The position numbers and the translations under genes are program-made. Positions 8,069 to 20,585 of a stretch of 64,000 nucleotides of DNA are shown piece after piece; position 1 is the stretch's first letter; every line of letters begins with the position of its first letter. Under the pieces are notes generated by a model. The model did no database searches and was not told where the DNA came from. It worked only from the letters and a program-made list of their open reading frames with translations. Origin of the DNA: Pseudomonadota bacterium (GTDB lineage: Bacteria; Myxococcota_A; UBA796; SXON01); assembly GCA_005778355.1 (NCBI GenBank), contig SXON01000145.1, positions 1 through 64,000 on the forward strand. The letters run 5' to 3'.

Positions 8069-9333
8069 GCCCCGAGCAGGCGGTCGCTCTCCTCCCAGAC
8101 TCCGGACGCGTGGCCATTGGTGCCAATGCCGGTGAGCCACGCGATCTGGTGCGCGCGCTGGGCGAGGCCGGTCCACGTTTCACTGGACTGGAGGTGGTGC
8201 AGGTGCTCTCCTTCGGCAGCGAGGCGCTGGTGCGGCCGGAGCTCGCGGGCCACCTCAGGGTCAACGCGCTCTTCATCGGCCCGGCCGTCCGCCAGGCCGT
8301 CGCCGAGCAACGTGCCGATTACACCCCGGTGTTTCTCTCGGAGGTCCCCGCGCTTTTCCTGCCGGGTGGTCCCCTCCCCCTTCACGCAGCGCTCGTCCAG
8401 GTGTCGCCCCCCGACGCCCGCGGCTGGTGCTCGATGGGCGTGACGGTCGACGTGATGCGCTCGGCGGTCGACAACGCGCCCCTGGTGATCGCCGAGGTGA
8501 ACCCTCGCATGCCGCGCACCTTCGGCGACAGCTTCATCCACGTGTCGCGACTGCACGCCATGGTTCCCGTCGACCATCCCCTGCCCTCGCACGCCCCCGA
8601 GGTCGACGAGCCCACCGTGGTGGCGCGCATCGCTGATCACGTCGCCTCGCTGGTCGACGATGGCAGCACCATCCAGGCCGGCATCGGCGCCATCCCCGAC
8701 GCCGTCTTGCGACGCCTCACCGACCGCCGCAACCTCGGCATCCACACCGAGCTGCTCGGCGACGGACTCGTCGATCTCATCGAGCGTGGCGTGGCCAACG
8801 GCACGCAGAAACCCTGGTGGCCCCGCAAGGCCGTCACCAGCTTCGTGCTCGGCACCCAGCGGGCCTACGACTTCGTCGACCAGAACCCGGCCGTGGAGAT
8901 GCAACCCTCCGACGTGGTGAACGACCCGGCGGTGATCGCGCGCCACCCCAAGATGGTGGCGGTGAACAGCGCCCTGTCCATCGACCTGACCGGGCAGGTG
9001 AACGCCGACAGCATCGGTACGCGTTTCTACTCGGGCATCGGGGGACAGGTGGACTTCCTCCGGGGCGCCGCGCGCTCAGTGGGGGGCCGTCCGATCGTCG
9101 CGTTGCCGTCGACCGCCAAGGGTGGGACAATCTCGCGCATCGTGCCTACCCTCGCCCCGGGCGCCGGCGTCGTCACCAGCCGGGGCGACGTGCGTTTCGT
9201 GGCTACCGAGTTTGGCTGCGTCGATCTGCACGGCAAGAGCGTGCGCGACCGCTCCCGGGCGCTCATCAGCATCGCCCACCCCAACTTCCGCGACGCCCTG
9301 ACCGAACGAGCGAGGAACCTCGGCTATGTCTGA
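8065..9333 (+). CDS. Acetyl-CoA hydrolase/CoA-transferase family protein
   Basis: A 422-residue family I CoA-transferase (acetyl-CoA hydrolase / 4-hydroxybutyrate CoA-transferase group) that moves CoA between carboxylic acids. It shows SMGVTVDVMRSAVDNAP, the glycine-rich IQAGIGAIPDAVL loop, and NLGIHTELLGDG, in which E229 matches the glutamate that forms the covalent CoA-thioester. GVVTSRGDVRFVATEFG near the C-terminus is also typical. No ATG or SD fits. The TTG at 8065 overlaps the usp stop (TTGA) and gives a normal-length N-terminus SPEQAVALLPDSGRVAIG. Its end overlaps the next gene by 8 nt. Sitting beside an NAD-formate dehydrogenase, it may feed or drain an acyl-CoA linked to formate, but the substrate cannot be read from the sequence. 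Confidence 0.88.
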   Translation: MSPEQAVALLPDSGRVAIGANAGEPRDLVRALGEAGPRFTGLEVVQVLSFGSEALVRPELAGHLRVNALFIGPAVRQAVAEQRADYTPVFLSEVPALFLPGGPLPLHAALVQVSPPDARGWCSMGVTVDVMRSAVDNAPLVIAEVNPRMPRTFGDSFIHVSRLHAMVPVDHPLPSHAPEVDEPTVVARIADHVASLVDDGSTIQAGIGAIPDAVLRRLTDRRNLGIHTELLGDGLVDLIERGVANGTQKPWWPRKAVTSFVLGTQRAYDFVDQNPAVEMQPSDVVNDPAVIARHPKMVAVNSALSIDLTGQVNADSIGTRFYSGIGGQVDFLRGAARSVGGRPIVALPSTAKGGTISRIVPTLAPGAGVVTSRGDVRFVATEFGCVDLHGKSVRDRSRALISIAHPNFRDALTERARNLGYV

Positions 9334-10678
9334 CGCCCTGCGCGCCCTTTTCCGTCGCGCTCACGGGCAGCTACCGCCCGCGCCCCAGCACGGCGTCGAG
9401 AGCTTCTATGCACTCGGCCACGAGCTCGACGTGGTGTGCGACGGCACCGCCTGCCACTTCGCGGGCGGACCGGGGATCGACCCGCAGCTGCCTCGCGTTC
9501 GCTGCGTGGGCCACTGCTACGAAGCCCCGTCGCGTCTCACGGGGCCTTCGGTCGCGACCGGCAACGGCCACCCTGCCCTCTTGAAGAACCTCGCCAGCAC
9601 GCCCGTGGTGCTGCGTCACCTCCTCACCGACAGTCGCGGCGAGGCTGATCACGACGACCTCCCTTCGGGCGACGACATCCTCGCTGTCATCGAGGGCGTG
9701 GGCCTGCGCGGGCGGGGCGGCGCCGCCTACCCCACCGCCGCGAAGTGGAAGGTGGCAAAGGCTCAGCCCTCCGCCGAGAAATGGGTGGTGGCCAACGGCG
9801 ACGAGGGCGACCCCGGCTCGTGGATCGACCGTTTGTTACTGGAACGTTCCCCGCACGCGGTGCTCGCGGGGATGCGCGCCTGCGGTCGCGCCATCGGCGC
9901 CAATCGGGGCGTGGTGTACATTCGCGGCGAGTACCCCCGGGCCCGCGCGGCGGTCGAGGCGGCGCTCGCCGAGGAACGTTTCGACGACATGCGCATCCAC
10001 GTGGTGGGTGGGCATGGCAGCTACGTGGTGGGCGAGGAGACGGCGCTACTCAACGCCATCGAGGGACAGCGCGGCGAGCCCCGCCCGAAGCCCCCCTACC
10101 CGGCGGTGTCGGGGCTCTTCGGCAAGCCAACCGTGGTGCAGAACGTGGAGACGCTGTCGATCATCCCGCACATCGTCCGGGCCAACTCGGGAGCCAGCCA
10201 CAAGGCGATCTGCGTGGCGGGCGCGGTGCGCGAGCCGGCCTGCGTGGAGGTGACCCTCGGCACGCCCTTGCGACGCGTGCTCAACGAGGCCTGCGGTGGT
10301 CCGCGCGAGGGCAGCCGGTGGACGATGGCGCTGGTGGGCGGCCCGCTCGGCCGGGTGATCCCGGCCGCGGCCTTCGACGTGGAGCTGGCGTACGACGCGC
10401 TCCCGGGCCTCGGGCATGGCGGCGTGGTGGTCTTCGACGCCTCGGTCAGCCCCGGGGCGCTCTTCCGCCACCTCGCCGAGTTCGCTCGCTCGGAGTCCTG
10501 CGGCAGTTGCACGCCGTGCCGGGTGGGCTCGGCCCGCATCGCCGACATGCGCGATACCCCCTCGCTCGACCGCCTGCTCACCACCATGGAGATGGGGAGC
10601 CTCTGCGGCTTCGGCCAGGGGGTGCCGCGACCGATTCGCGACCTGGTGGAACTCTGCGGCGAGCGGGTGCTCGGATGA
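9326..10678 (+). CDS. NAD-dependent formate dehydrogenase, NuoEF/HoxF-like beta subunit
   Basis: A 450-residue diaphorase subunit that passes electrons from formate oxidation to NAD+. A short N-terminal thioredoxin-like domain has four Cys for a 2Fe-2S cluster (CDGTAC near residue 35 and CVGHC near residue 57). The NuoF-like core follows: FMN loop GLRGRGGAAYPTAAKW, VANGDEGDPGSW, the nucleotide site VGGHGSYVVGEETALLNAIEG, and the C-terminal 4Fe-4S ligands ESCGSCTPC with a later Cys in SLCGFG. In FdsGBA enzymes the NuoE-like part is usually a separate FdsG protein; here it is shortened and fused. It overlaps the CoA-transferase by 8 nt and the alpha subunit by ATGA. Confidence 0.9.
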   Translation: MSDALRALFRRAHGQLPPAPQHGVESFYALGHELDVVCDGTACHFAGGPGIDPQLPRVRCVGHCYEAPSRLTGPSVATGNGHPALLKNLASTPVVLRHLLTDSRGEADHDDLPSGDDILAVIEGVGLRGRGGAAYPTAAKWKVAKAQPSAEKWVVANGDEGDPGSWIDRLLLERSPHAVLAGMRACGRAIGANRGVVYIRGEYPRARAAVEAALAEERFDDMRIHVVGGHGSYVVGEETALLNAIEGQRGEPRPKPPYPAVSGLFGKPTVVQNVETLSIIPHIVRANSGASHKAICVAGAVREPACVEVTLGTPLRRVLNEACGGPREGSRWTMALVGGPLGRVIPAAAFDVELAYDALPGLGHGGVVVFDASVSPGALFRHLAEFARSESCGSCTPCRVGSARIADMRDTPSLDRLLTTMEMGSLCGFGQGVPRPIRDLVELCGERVLG

Positions 10679-13200
10679 TCACGATCGACGGACAGGCGGT
10701 GGTCGCCCGGGGTTCCTTGCTCGACGTGGCGCGCGCCGCCGGGCGACCCCTCCCCACCCTGTGTCACGACCCCCGATTGCCACCCGGCGGGCACTGCCGC
10801 GCCTGCCTCGTCGAGATTGACGGCAAGCACGTGGCCGCCTGTACCACGCCCGCTCGAGAGGGCGCCGTGGTGCGCACCGACACCCCCGAGCTCCTGGCGT
10901 ATCGGCGCGACCTCGCCGAGCTGGTGCTGGCCGAGGCCGGTCCGGCTGGCGAGGCGGCGCACACCCTCCACACGATGGGCGCCACCGGCGAGCGATACCG
11001 TCACCAGCGGCACGGTTTGCACGACACGAGCCACCCCGTCATCAAGATCGGGCTGTCCGCCTGCATTCTTTGCCGTCGCTGCGTGTCGGCCTGCGAGAGC
11101 GTGCAAGGGGAGTTCGTGCTCGCGGTGGCCGGACGCGGCGCGGGCGCGCGCTTGTACTGGGACGACGAGTTCGCCCACAGCGGCTGCGTGAGCTGCGGTG
11201 CCTGTGCCGCCACCTGTCCCACCGGGGCGATCACCGACTGTCACAGCCACAGCGGCGAGGTCGTCCGCACCACCTGCGGCTACTGCGGCGTGGGCTGCCA
11301 GCTCGACGTGCACGTTGCCGGGGGAAAGGACGGCCACGAGGCTCACATCACCCGGGTCGACGGCGCGAACGTGGCGCCGAACCGCGGCCACCTCTGCGTG
11401 AAGGGCCGCTACGCCTACGCCCACGCCCGCCACGGGGATCGGCTGACGACACCGCTCATTCGCGACGCCAGCGGCGTGCTCGTCCCCGCCACCTGGGCGG
11501 AGGCCATCGAGCGGGTGGCCAATGGGCTGCGCCCCGGCGGCGTGGCCGGGCTCTCCTCGGCCCGGTGCACCAACGAGGAGAACTACCTCTTCCAGAAGTG
11601 GATCCGCCAGGGCTTTGGCACCAACGACGTGGACTGTTGTGCGCGCGTGTGTCACGCCCCCTCCGCCGCAGGCCTGCGCGCTGCCTTCGGCACCGGCGCC
11701 GCCACCAACAGCTTCGACGACATCGAGCGCGCCGACCTCCTGGTGGTCATCGGCGCCAACCCCACCGAGGCCCACCCCATCGTGGGGGCCCGCATCCGGC
11801 AGGCGGTGCTCCGGGGGGCGAAGCTCATCGTCATCGACCCGCGCGCCACCGCGCTCACGCACGTCGCCGACGTTCACCTCCAGGTGCACCCCGGGGCCAA
11901 CGTGCCGCTTTTCAACTCGCTGGCCAATGTGCTCGTGTCGCTCGGCAAGACCGCGCCCAGCGCCACGGGCTGGGACGAGTACGCCGCGGCCATCGTGGCC
12001 GACACCCCCGAGCGCTGGGCGAGCACCACCGGCGTTCCGGCTGCGGTCCTGCGGCAGGCGGGGCGGCTCTGGGCCGAGGCCAAGTCGCCGATGATGGTGC
12101 ACGGACTCGGCGTCACCGAGCACCTCCAGGGCGCCGAGTCGGTCACGCTCCTCTGCAACCTGGCCGTGCTCACCGGCGCGTTGGGGCGCCCCGGCGTGGG
12201 CGTCAACCCGTTGCGCGGCCAGACCAACGTCCAGGGCGCGGCCGACATGGGCTGCCAGCCCGACTTCGGCGCCGGCTACCAGCCGGTGGGCGGGGCGCCC
12301 GGACGCCGGCTCCCCGATATCTACGAGGCGGCGCGCCGCTCGGAGATCCGCGCCCTCTACATCATCGGGGAAGACGTGATCGTCACCGACCCCGAGCCCG
12401 AGAAGGTGGCGGCGGCGCTCGACAACCTCGACTTCATGGTCGTGCAAGAGCTCTTCCTCACCCGCACCGCCGCCATGGCCGACGTCGTCCTCCCAGGAGC
12501 GAGTTTCCTCGAGAAAGACGGGACATTCACCAGCGGCGAGCGCCGCGTGCAGCGGGTTCGCAAGGTGCTCGATCCCCCGGGCCAGGCGCGCGCCGACTGG
12601 GAGATCCTCCTCGACCTGATGCACGCCACCGGTTGTCCCCAGCCCTTCACCTCGCCCGGCGAGGTGATGGAGGAGGTGAGCCGGGTGGCCCCGCAGTTCG
12701 CGGGCGTGTCGTACTCGCGGATCGAGCAGCTCGGCAGCATCCAGTGGCCCGCCCCGGCCGAGGGACACCCCGGCACCGCGATCCTCCACACGGCCGAGAC
12801 CTTCCAGCCGAAGCTCCACGTCGTGAGCTGGAGCGCGTCGCCGGCCTTCCGAGGCGCGGGCCTCACCCTGATAACGGGCCGCCGTCTCGAGCACTACAAC
12901 GCCGGGAGCATGACGCGGCGGGGCGTACCCGGGAAGATCGTCACCCACGACGAGCTCGAGATCCACCCCGCTGACGCCGCCGACCGTGGCATCCGCGATG
13001 GGGAGCGGGTGTGCATCCGCAACGAGCACGGCGAGGCCCAGGCGGTGGCGCAGGTGACCGACCGCGTGCGCGAGGGCGAGTGTTTCCTCACCTTCCACTT
13101 CCCCGAGACGGGGACGAACCGCCTCGTGGGCGGCGTGCAGGATCGCTGGACGAGCTGCCCCGAGTACAAGGTAGGACGGGTGGAGGTTTCCCGGGCCTAG
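10675..13200 (+). CDS. NAD-dependent formate dehydrogenase, molybdopterin alpha subunit
   Basis: An 841-residue catalytic subunit that oxidises formate to CO2 at a Mo/W bis-MGD site in the cytosol. Domains in order: a 2Fe-2S ferredoxin domain (CHDPRLPPGGHCRACLVE), two 4Fe-4S motifs (CILCRRCVSAC and CVSCGACAATCPTG), the CGYCGVGCQL cluster of the molybdopterin domain, the active site CARVCHAPS with C326 as metal ligand, and a C-terminal MGD domain (GRRLEHYNAGSMTRR). The active-site codon is TGT, so this is a Cys enzyme and not a selenoprotein. It is coupled by ATGA to the beta subunit. No fdhD-type accessory gene is in the window. Its TAG stop lies in the palindrome CTAG, which also provides the stop of the convergent lipoprotein gene. 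Confidence 0.95.
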   Translation: MITIDGQAVVARGSLLDVARAAGRPLPTLCHDPRLPPGGHCRACLVEIDGKHVAACTTPAREGAVVRTDTPELLAYRRDLAELVLAEAGPAGEAAHTLHTMGATGERYRHQRHGLHDTSHPVIKIGLSACILCRRCVSACESVQGEFVLAVAGRGAGARLYWDDEFAHSGCVSCGACAATCPTGAITDCHSHSGEVVRTTCGYCGVGCQLDVHVAGGKDGHEAHITRVDGANVAPNRGHLCVKGRYAYAHARHGDRLTTPLIRDASGVLVPATWAEAIERVANGLRPGGVAGLSSARCTNEENYLFQKWIRQGFGTNDVDCCARVCHAPSAAGLRAAFGTGAATNSFDDIERADLLVVIGANPTEAHPIVGARIRQAVLRGAKLIVIDPRATALTHVADVHLQVHPGANVPLFNSLANVLVSLGKTAPSATGWDEYAAAIVADTPERWASTTGVPAAVLRQAGRLWAEAKSPMMVHGLGVTEHLQGAESVTLLCNLAVLTGALGRPGVGVNPLRGQTNVQGAADMGCQPDFGAGYQPVGGAPGRRLPDIYEAARRSEIRALYIIGEDVIVTDPEPEKVAAALDNLDFMVVQELFLTRTAAMADVVLPGASFLEKDGTFTSGERRVQRVRKVLDPPGQARADWEILLDLMHATGCPQPFTSPGEVMEEVSRVAPQFAGVSYSRIEQLGSIQWPAPAEGHPGTAILHTAETFQPKLHVVSWSASPAFRGAGLTLITGRRLEHYNAGSMTRRGVPGKIVTHDELEIHPADAADRGIRDGERVCIRNEHGEAQAVAQVTDRVREGECFLTFHFPETGTNRLVGGVQDRWTSCPEYKVGRVEVSRA

Positions 13201-16200
13201 TACCCCGGAAGCACAAACACCTGGCCGCCGTTGGTGGCGCTCTCGTCGGCATAGGGCGCGGACACCGCGAAGTCCTCGGTGCCGTCGCCATCGAGGTCGG
13301 TGAGGCCCGCCACCCGCGCGCCGAAGTAGCTACTGGCCGAGGGACCGGACCACGAGGCGTACTGGTCGGACGGCAGTGTGTAGGCACCGGACGCCTGGCC
13401 GCCCTGGAGGAGGTAGAGAATCCCCTCCCCGCTGGAACCACCCGTCGGCGCGCCCACCAGGAGGTCGTCGACACCATCGGCGCTCGCGTCGCCGAGCACC
13501 AGCGCGTAGCCCAGGTAGCTGCCCGAGGACTCGGCCGACGCCACCCAGTCGGCGGTGGCGAAGGTCTCGCTCCCGGACAAGGAGCCGCCCGCCCAGATGG
13601 AGACCGCACCGTAACCGTACGCGCCGAGGGCGAGGTCGTCCACCCCGTCGTCGTCGAAGTCGCCCACCGCCAGCGCGCCGTGGGTGCCGCCCAGGTAGGC
13701 GCTGGCCGCCGGCCCGGTGACCATCGTGTCGTAGGCCGACGACACCGTGGTGTCCGATTCACTCGGTGAGGACTCGCCCCCGTCGATCCAGCAGGTGCCC
13801 GCGTCGGTGCCACCGTCGTCGTCGCCCGGAGAGCAGCTGACGATGTCGTCGTAGCCGTCGTCGTCGAAGTCGCCGAAAACCACACCGGTACCAAGGTAGT
13901 CGGAGTTGCTGACACCCCGGACGTAGTAGCTCGCCTCGTCGGCGTCCATGCTCCCGGAGTCGTAGCCGTCGCCGTTGAGCGCCACGTACACGCGGCCGCG
14001 CGCGCTGGACGCGGACGGCGCCCCCATGGCGAGGTCGGCGCCGCCGTCGCCGTCCATGTCGCCAAAGGCCAGCGCCGAACCGAGGTAGCCGTTGTCGGAC
14101 ACGCCGATGATCGTCCCCTCGTCGATGCTCGAGGTCGAGTCGGTACCGGACTCGCCGTAGATGTCGAAAACGTACACCGAGCCGGCGTAGGTGCCGTCGC
14201 CCGCGTCGTAAGGTGCACCCACCGCCACCTCGCTGTAGCTGCCACCGTCGGCGTTGCCGAGCGCCAGCGCCGCGCCCGCCATGTCGGTGCTACCGCCATA
14301 AACGTCGAGGTAGCCGTCCTCGGCGTCGGCCGGGGTGTCGGCGTTGTCCTGGTCGTGGAAGCCCACGAGGCCCACGCTACTGTAGGTGTACCAGTAGTAG
14401 TCGTAGTCGTAGTAGGGCGAGCCGATGATCAGCTCGTCGTCGCCGTCGCTGTTGAGGTCGTCGCTCACGAGGAGCGCGCCGCTGCCGACGTAGTCTGAGC
14501 TGTTGCCGCCGGTCACGTACCAGTCACTCCAGTCCTCCGCCGCCATGTCGTCTTGGATGCCGCTGCAATCGTTGTCGGCGGCGTCGTAGCCCACCTCGGC
14601 CTCGCCGGGGTTCACGCTCGCGTCGCTGTCGTCACAGTCGGTGGCGTCCGTCACGTAGCCGCTCGGCGCGGTGCAGGAGACGGTGGTGCTCGACACGTCG
14701 CCGTAGCCGTCGCCGTCGCTGTCGGCGTAGTAGCTCGTGCTGCCGGCCAGGCCCTCGTCGACGGTACCATCGCAGTCGTCGTCCACGCCGTTGCAGGCCT
14801 CGGTCGCGGCTGGGCTCACACTCGCGGTCGTGTCGTCGCAGTCGGTGCTGTTGGCCACGTAGCCGGTGGGGGCCGAGCAGGCGTCGCGGTGGGTGGCGCT
14901 CTTTCCGTAGCCATCGCTGTCGGCGTCGCGGTAGTAGCGGGTGGCCACGCCCTCGTCGGTGTAGCCGTCGCAGTCGTTGTCGACCGAGTCGCAGGACTCG
15001 CTCGCGGCCGGGCTGATGGCGGCGTCGGCGTCGTTGCAGTCGTCGCCCGTGGCGAGGTAGCCAGCCGGGGCACTGCATGCCTCGCCCGCCGCAGTCTCGC
15101 CTCCGTAGCCGTCGCCATCGGTGTCGCTGTAGTAGGGCGTCATCGCGCCCTCGTCGATGCTGCCGTCGCAGTCCTCGTCGATCCCGTCGCAGGTCTCCGT
15201 GGCACCGGTGTTGACGGCGGCGCTGGTGTCGTCGCAATCGGTGCCGCCGTAGGCGCTGTCGTCCTCGCCGTCGCCGTCCTGGTCGAAGTCGCTCCCGCCG
15301 TCGCAGTCCTGGTCGATGCCGTCGTACCAGATCTCGGTCGCGCCGTTGTTGATGCTGGCGTCGGTGTCGTCGCAGTCCTGGCCGCCGTAGTCGCTGCTCT
15401 CGGAGCCGTCGCCGTCCTGGTCGTAGTCGCTGGCACCGTCGCAGTCCTGGTCGAAGCCGTCGTACCAGGTCTCCGGGGCCGAGGGGCTCACCGTCACGTC
15501 GGCGTCGTCGCAATCGTCGCCGCCGTAGGTGGCGTCGTCGTGGCCGTCGCCGTCCTGGTCGTAGTCGGACAGGCCGTCGCAGTTACTGTCGACGCCGTCG
15601 TAGTAGGTCTCGCCGGCGGCCGGGCTCACCGCGGCGTCCGCGTCGTTACAGTCGCCAGTCACCTCGCTGTAGCCGTCGCCGTCGCGGTCTTCCGTGCTCC
15701 GGGCCTCGTCCACCTCGCCGTCACAGTCGTCGTCCACCCCGTTGCCCTCGGTCTCGAAAACCCCGGGACTCACCGTCGCGTCGGTGTCGTTGCAGTCGCT
15801 TCCGCCGTAGCTGGCGGCGTCGTAGCCATCGCCGTCCTGGTCGTAGTCAGAGCGGCTGTCACAGTCGCCATCGACCCCGTCGTACCAGGTTTCCGCTGCG
15901 GACGGATTCACGCTCGCGTCGGTGTCGTTGCAGTCGTCGCCGCCGTAGGTGGCGTCGTCGTGACCGTCGGCGTCCTGGTCGTAGTCCGACAGGCCGTCGC
16001 AGTCCTGGTCGATGCCGTCGTACCAGACCTCGTCCGCGCCGCCGTTGATCGCCGGGTCGTCGGGGTCGCAGTCCTCGCTGTCAACGTAGCCGTCGCCGTC
16101 GCTGTCGAGCTCGGCCGTGCCCGCGAGGGCCACCACCACCGAGGGCTCGTCGGGGTCGTCGGAGCTGATGGTGAGCGCGCCGGTGTACTCGCCCACGTCG

Positions 16201-16556
16201 GAGGGCGAGAAGGTGACCGAGAGCTCGGTGCTGTCGCCGGGAACGAGGTAGGCGCCGGTGCTGTTCACCCGGAAGGGGGGCGAGCCGGTGGTGATGGTGA
16301 TCGAGGCCGTGAGCGGCAGCGTGCCGACGTTTTGCACGGTCACCGTGCCCGTCGACACCTCGCCCACCGCCAGGAGCCCGAGGTCAAGCTCCAGTGGCGA
16401 CACGTCGATGTCGGCCGCGTCGACCACGCCGGTGTCGCCGCTGTCGGTATCGGTATCGGTGTCATCGACTCCGCCCTCGGTGTCGCCGGTCTCCTTCGCG
16501 TCGTCGATCTCGTCGCGGCAGGCCAGGAGGAAGAGTGCAAGAGGAAGCAGGCGCAT
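13197..16556 (-). CDS. Lipoprotein with ASH-like domain, ten MopE-type repeats and FG-GAP repeats
   Basis: A 1119-residue surface or periplasmic lipoprotein. The signal peptide ends in lipobox LLAC (C13). A Thr/Asp-rich linker (DTDTDTDSGDTG) follows, then an ASH/choice-of-anchor-D-like domain (about 50-150) with VTVQNVGTLPLTASI and SSDDPDEPSVVVALAGTA. Ten repeats of the form DCnDtDasvnPsa-E-wyDgvDqDCDG..DyDqDGDG follow; these are acidic metal-binding repeats of the MopE/thrombospondin-3 kind and probably bind calcium. The last 420 or so residues are FG-GAP repeats (LAFGDMDGDGGADLAMGAP, VVFGDFDDDGYDDIVSC), as in beta-propeller adhesins. A role in surface adhesion or binding is inferred. It lies in tandem with a second protein of the same plan. 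Confidence 0.88.
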   Translation of the reverse strand: MRLLPLALFLLACRDEIDDAKETGDTEGGVDDTDTDTDSGDTGVVDAADIDVSPLELDLGLLAVGEVSTGTVTVQNVGTLPLTASITITTGSPPFRVNSTGAYLVPGDSTELSVTFSPSDVGEYTGALTISSDDPDEPSVVVALAGTAELDSDGDGYVDSEDCDPDDPAINGGADEVWYDGIDQDCDGLSDYDQDADGHDDATYGGDDCNDTDASVNPSAAETWYDGVDGDCDSRSDYDQDGDGYDAASYGGSDCNDTDATVSPGVFETEGNGVDDDCDGEVDEARSTEDRDGDGYSEVTGDCNDADAAVSPAAGETYYDGVDSNCDGLSDYDQDGDGHDDATYGGDDCDDADVTVSPSAPETWYDGFDQDCDGASDYDQDGDGSESSDYGGQDCDDTDASINNGATEIWYDGIDQDCDGGSDFDQDGDGEDDSAYGGTDCDDTSAAVNTGATETCDGIDEDCDGSIDEGAMTPYYSDTDGDGYGGETAAGEACSAPAGYLATGDDCNDADAAISPAASESCDSVDNDCDGYTDEGVATRYYRDADSDGYGKSATHRDACSAPTGYVANSTDCDDTTASVSPAATEACNGVDDDCDGTVDEGLAGSTSYYADSDGDGYGDVSSTTVSCTAPSGYVTDATDCDDSDASVNPGEAEVGYDAADNDCSGIQDDMAAEDWSDWYVTGGNSSDYVGSGALLVSDDLNSDGDDELIIGSPYYDYDYYWYTYSSVGLVGFHDQDNADTPADAEDGYLDVYGGSTDMAGAALALGNADGGSYSEVAVGAPYDAGDGTYAGSVYVFDIYGESGTDSTSSIDEGTIIGVSDNGYLGSALAFGDMDGDGGADLAMGAPSASSARGRVYVALNGDGYDSGSMDADEASYYVRGVSNSDYLGTGVVFGDFDDDGYDDIVSCSPGDDDGGTDAGTCWIDGGESSPSESDTTVSSAYDTMVTGPAASAYLGGTHGALAVGDFDDDGVDDLALGAYGYGAVSIWAGGSLSGSETFATADWVASAESSGSYLGYALVLGDASADGVDDLLVGAPTGGSSGEGILYLLQGGQASGAYTLPSDQYASWSGPSASSYFGARVAGLTDLDGDGTEDFAVSAPYADESATNGGQVFVLPGY

Positions 16557-16601
16557 GGGGGGATCCGGGGACTCACGCGCGTGGTGCCCGGACGAGGCCT
16601 A

Positions 16602-19997
<3,396 letters not shown>

Positions 19998-20072
19998 GCC
20001 TCCGTGTCGGACACGGTCGGCGGGACTTGAGCGACCGTTTCTGTGGACGCGTCAAGAGCTATCTCTTAACTC

Positions 20073-20573
20073 TTAACCTCCGGCACCTTGGCCCAGGGGG
20101 GTGCCGTCGGCGAGCACGCCGAGATGCATGGCGGCCACGCAGTTTTCGACGGGGTCGAGCCAGGGGCTGCCAGAGTCGCCCGGCGCGGTGCGTAGGCCCG
20201 GGGCGAGGAGCAGGCCGACCGGCGACACGAGCAGAGGCGCGCGCTGGGTGGGGTCGCGGGGGAGGACCACCTCGGCGGGGAGCCGAGTGCAGGCGCGGAG
20301 CGGCGCGAGGCTGATCGGGGACGGCAGGCGCAACCAGGCACGATCCGCCAGCCAGCGGGCGTCGCCCATGGAGAGCGAGAACGCGGGGTCCACCTCGACG
20401 ATGGCCTCGATCTCGGGACCGCCTGCGAAACGGAGCCAGGCGTGGGCGAGCACGTCGCCCCCGCGCCACGCGCAATGCGCGGCGGTGCGCGCGCGCTCAG
20501 GCTCCACGAGATGAGCCGTGCACCGCTCCTCGTGACCGCTCTCGAAGCGCGCCACGAGCGAGGCAATCACCAA
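20073..20573 (-). CDS. Miniature trypsin-like serine protease
   Basis: A 166-residue chymotrypsin-fold protease domain. The catalytic triad is visible: H33 in RTAAHC, D77 in ADRAWLRL (matching the family's D-I-A-L-L-R-L) and S134 in APGDSGSPW. C18 and C34 are 16 residues apart, like the conserved Cys42-Cys58 pair of chymotrypsin, which implies an oxidising compartment. The protein has no signal peptide and no IVGG-type activation N-terminus. Its TTG (20573) or GTG (20570) start lies 12 nt after the upstream gene's TAG, in the same reading frame. It may therefore be the C-terminal part of a protein split by a nonsense codon, or be made by readthrough. The domain is smaller than the usual 220 residues. 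Confidence 0.72.
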   Translation of the reverse strand: MVIASLVARFESGHEERCTAHLVEPERARTAAHCAWRGGDVLAHAWLRFAGGPEIEAIVEVDPAFSLSMGDARWLADRAWLRLPSPISLAPLRACTRLPAEVVLPRDPTQRAPLLVSPVGLLLAPGLRTAPGDSGSPWLDPVENCVAAMHLGVLADGTPLGQGAGG

Positions 20574-20585
20574 CGATTGCAGCGG

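Noticed and set aside
11638-11658. Possible selenocysteine codon in formate dehydrogenase
   Set aside because: The active-site codon is TGT (Cys326). No TGA is present in frame.
10096-13098. 1000-codon minus-strand ORF opposite the formate dehydrogenase
   Set aside because: GC-driven open frame. The plus strand shows all cluster and cofactor motifs of FDH.
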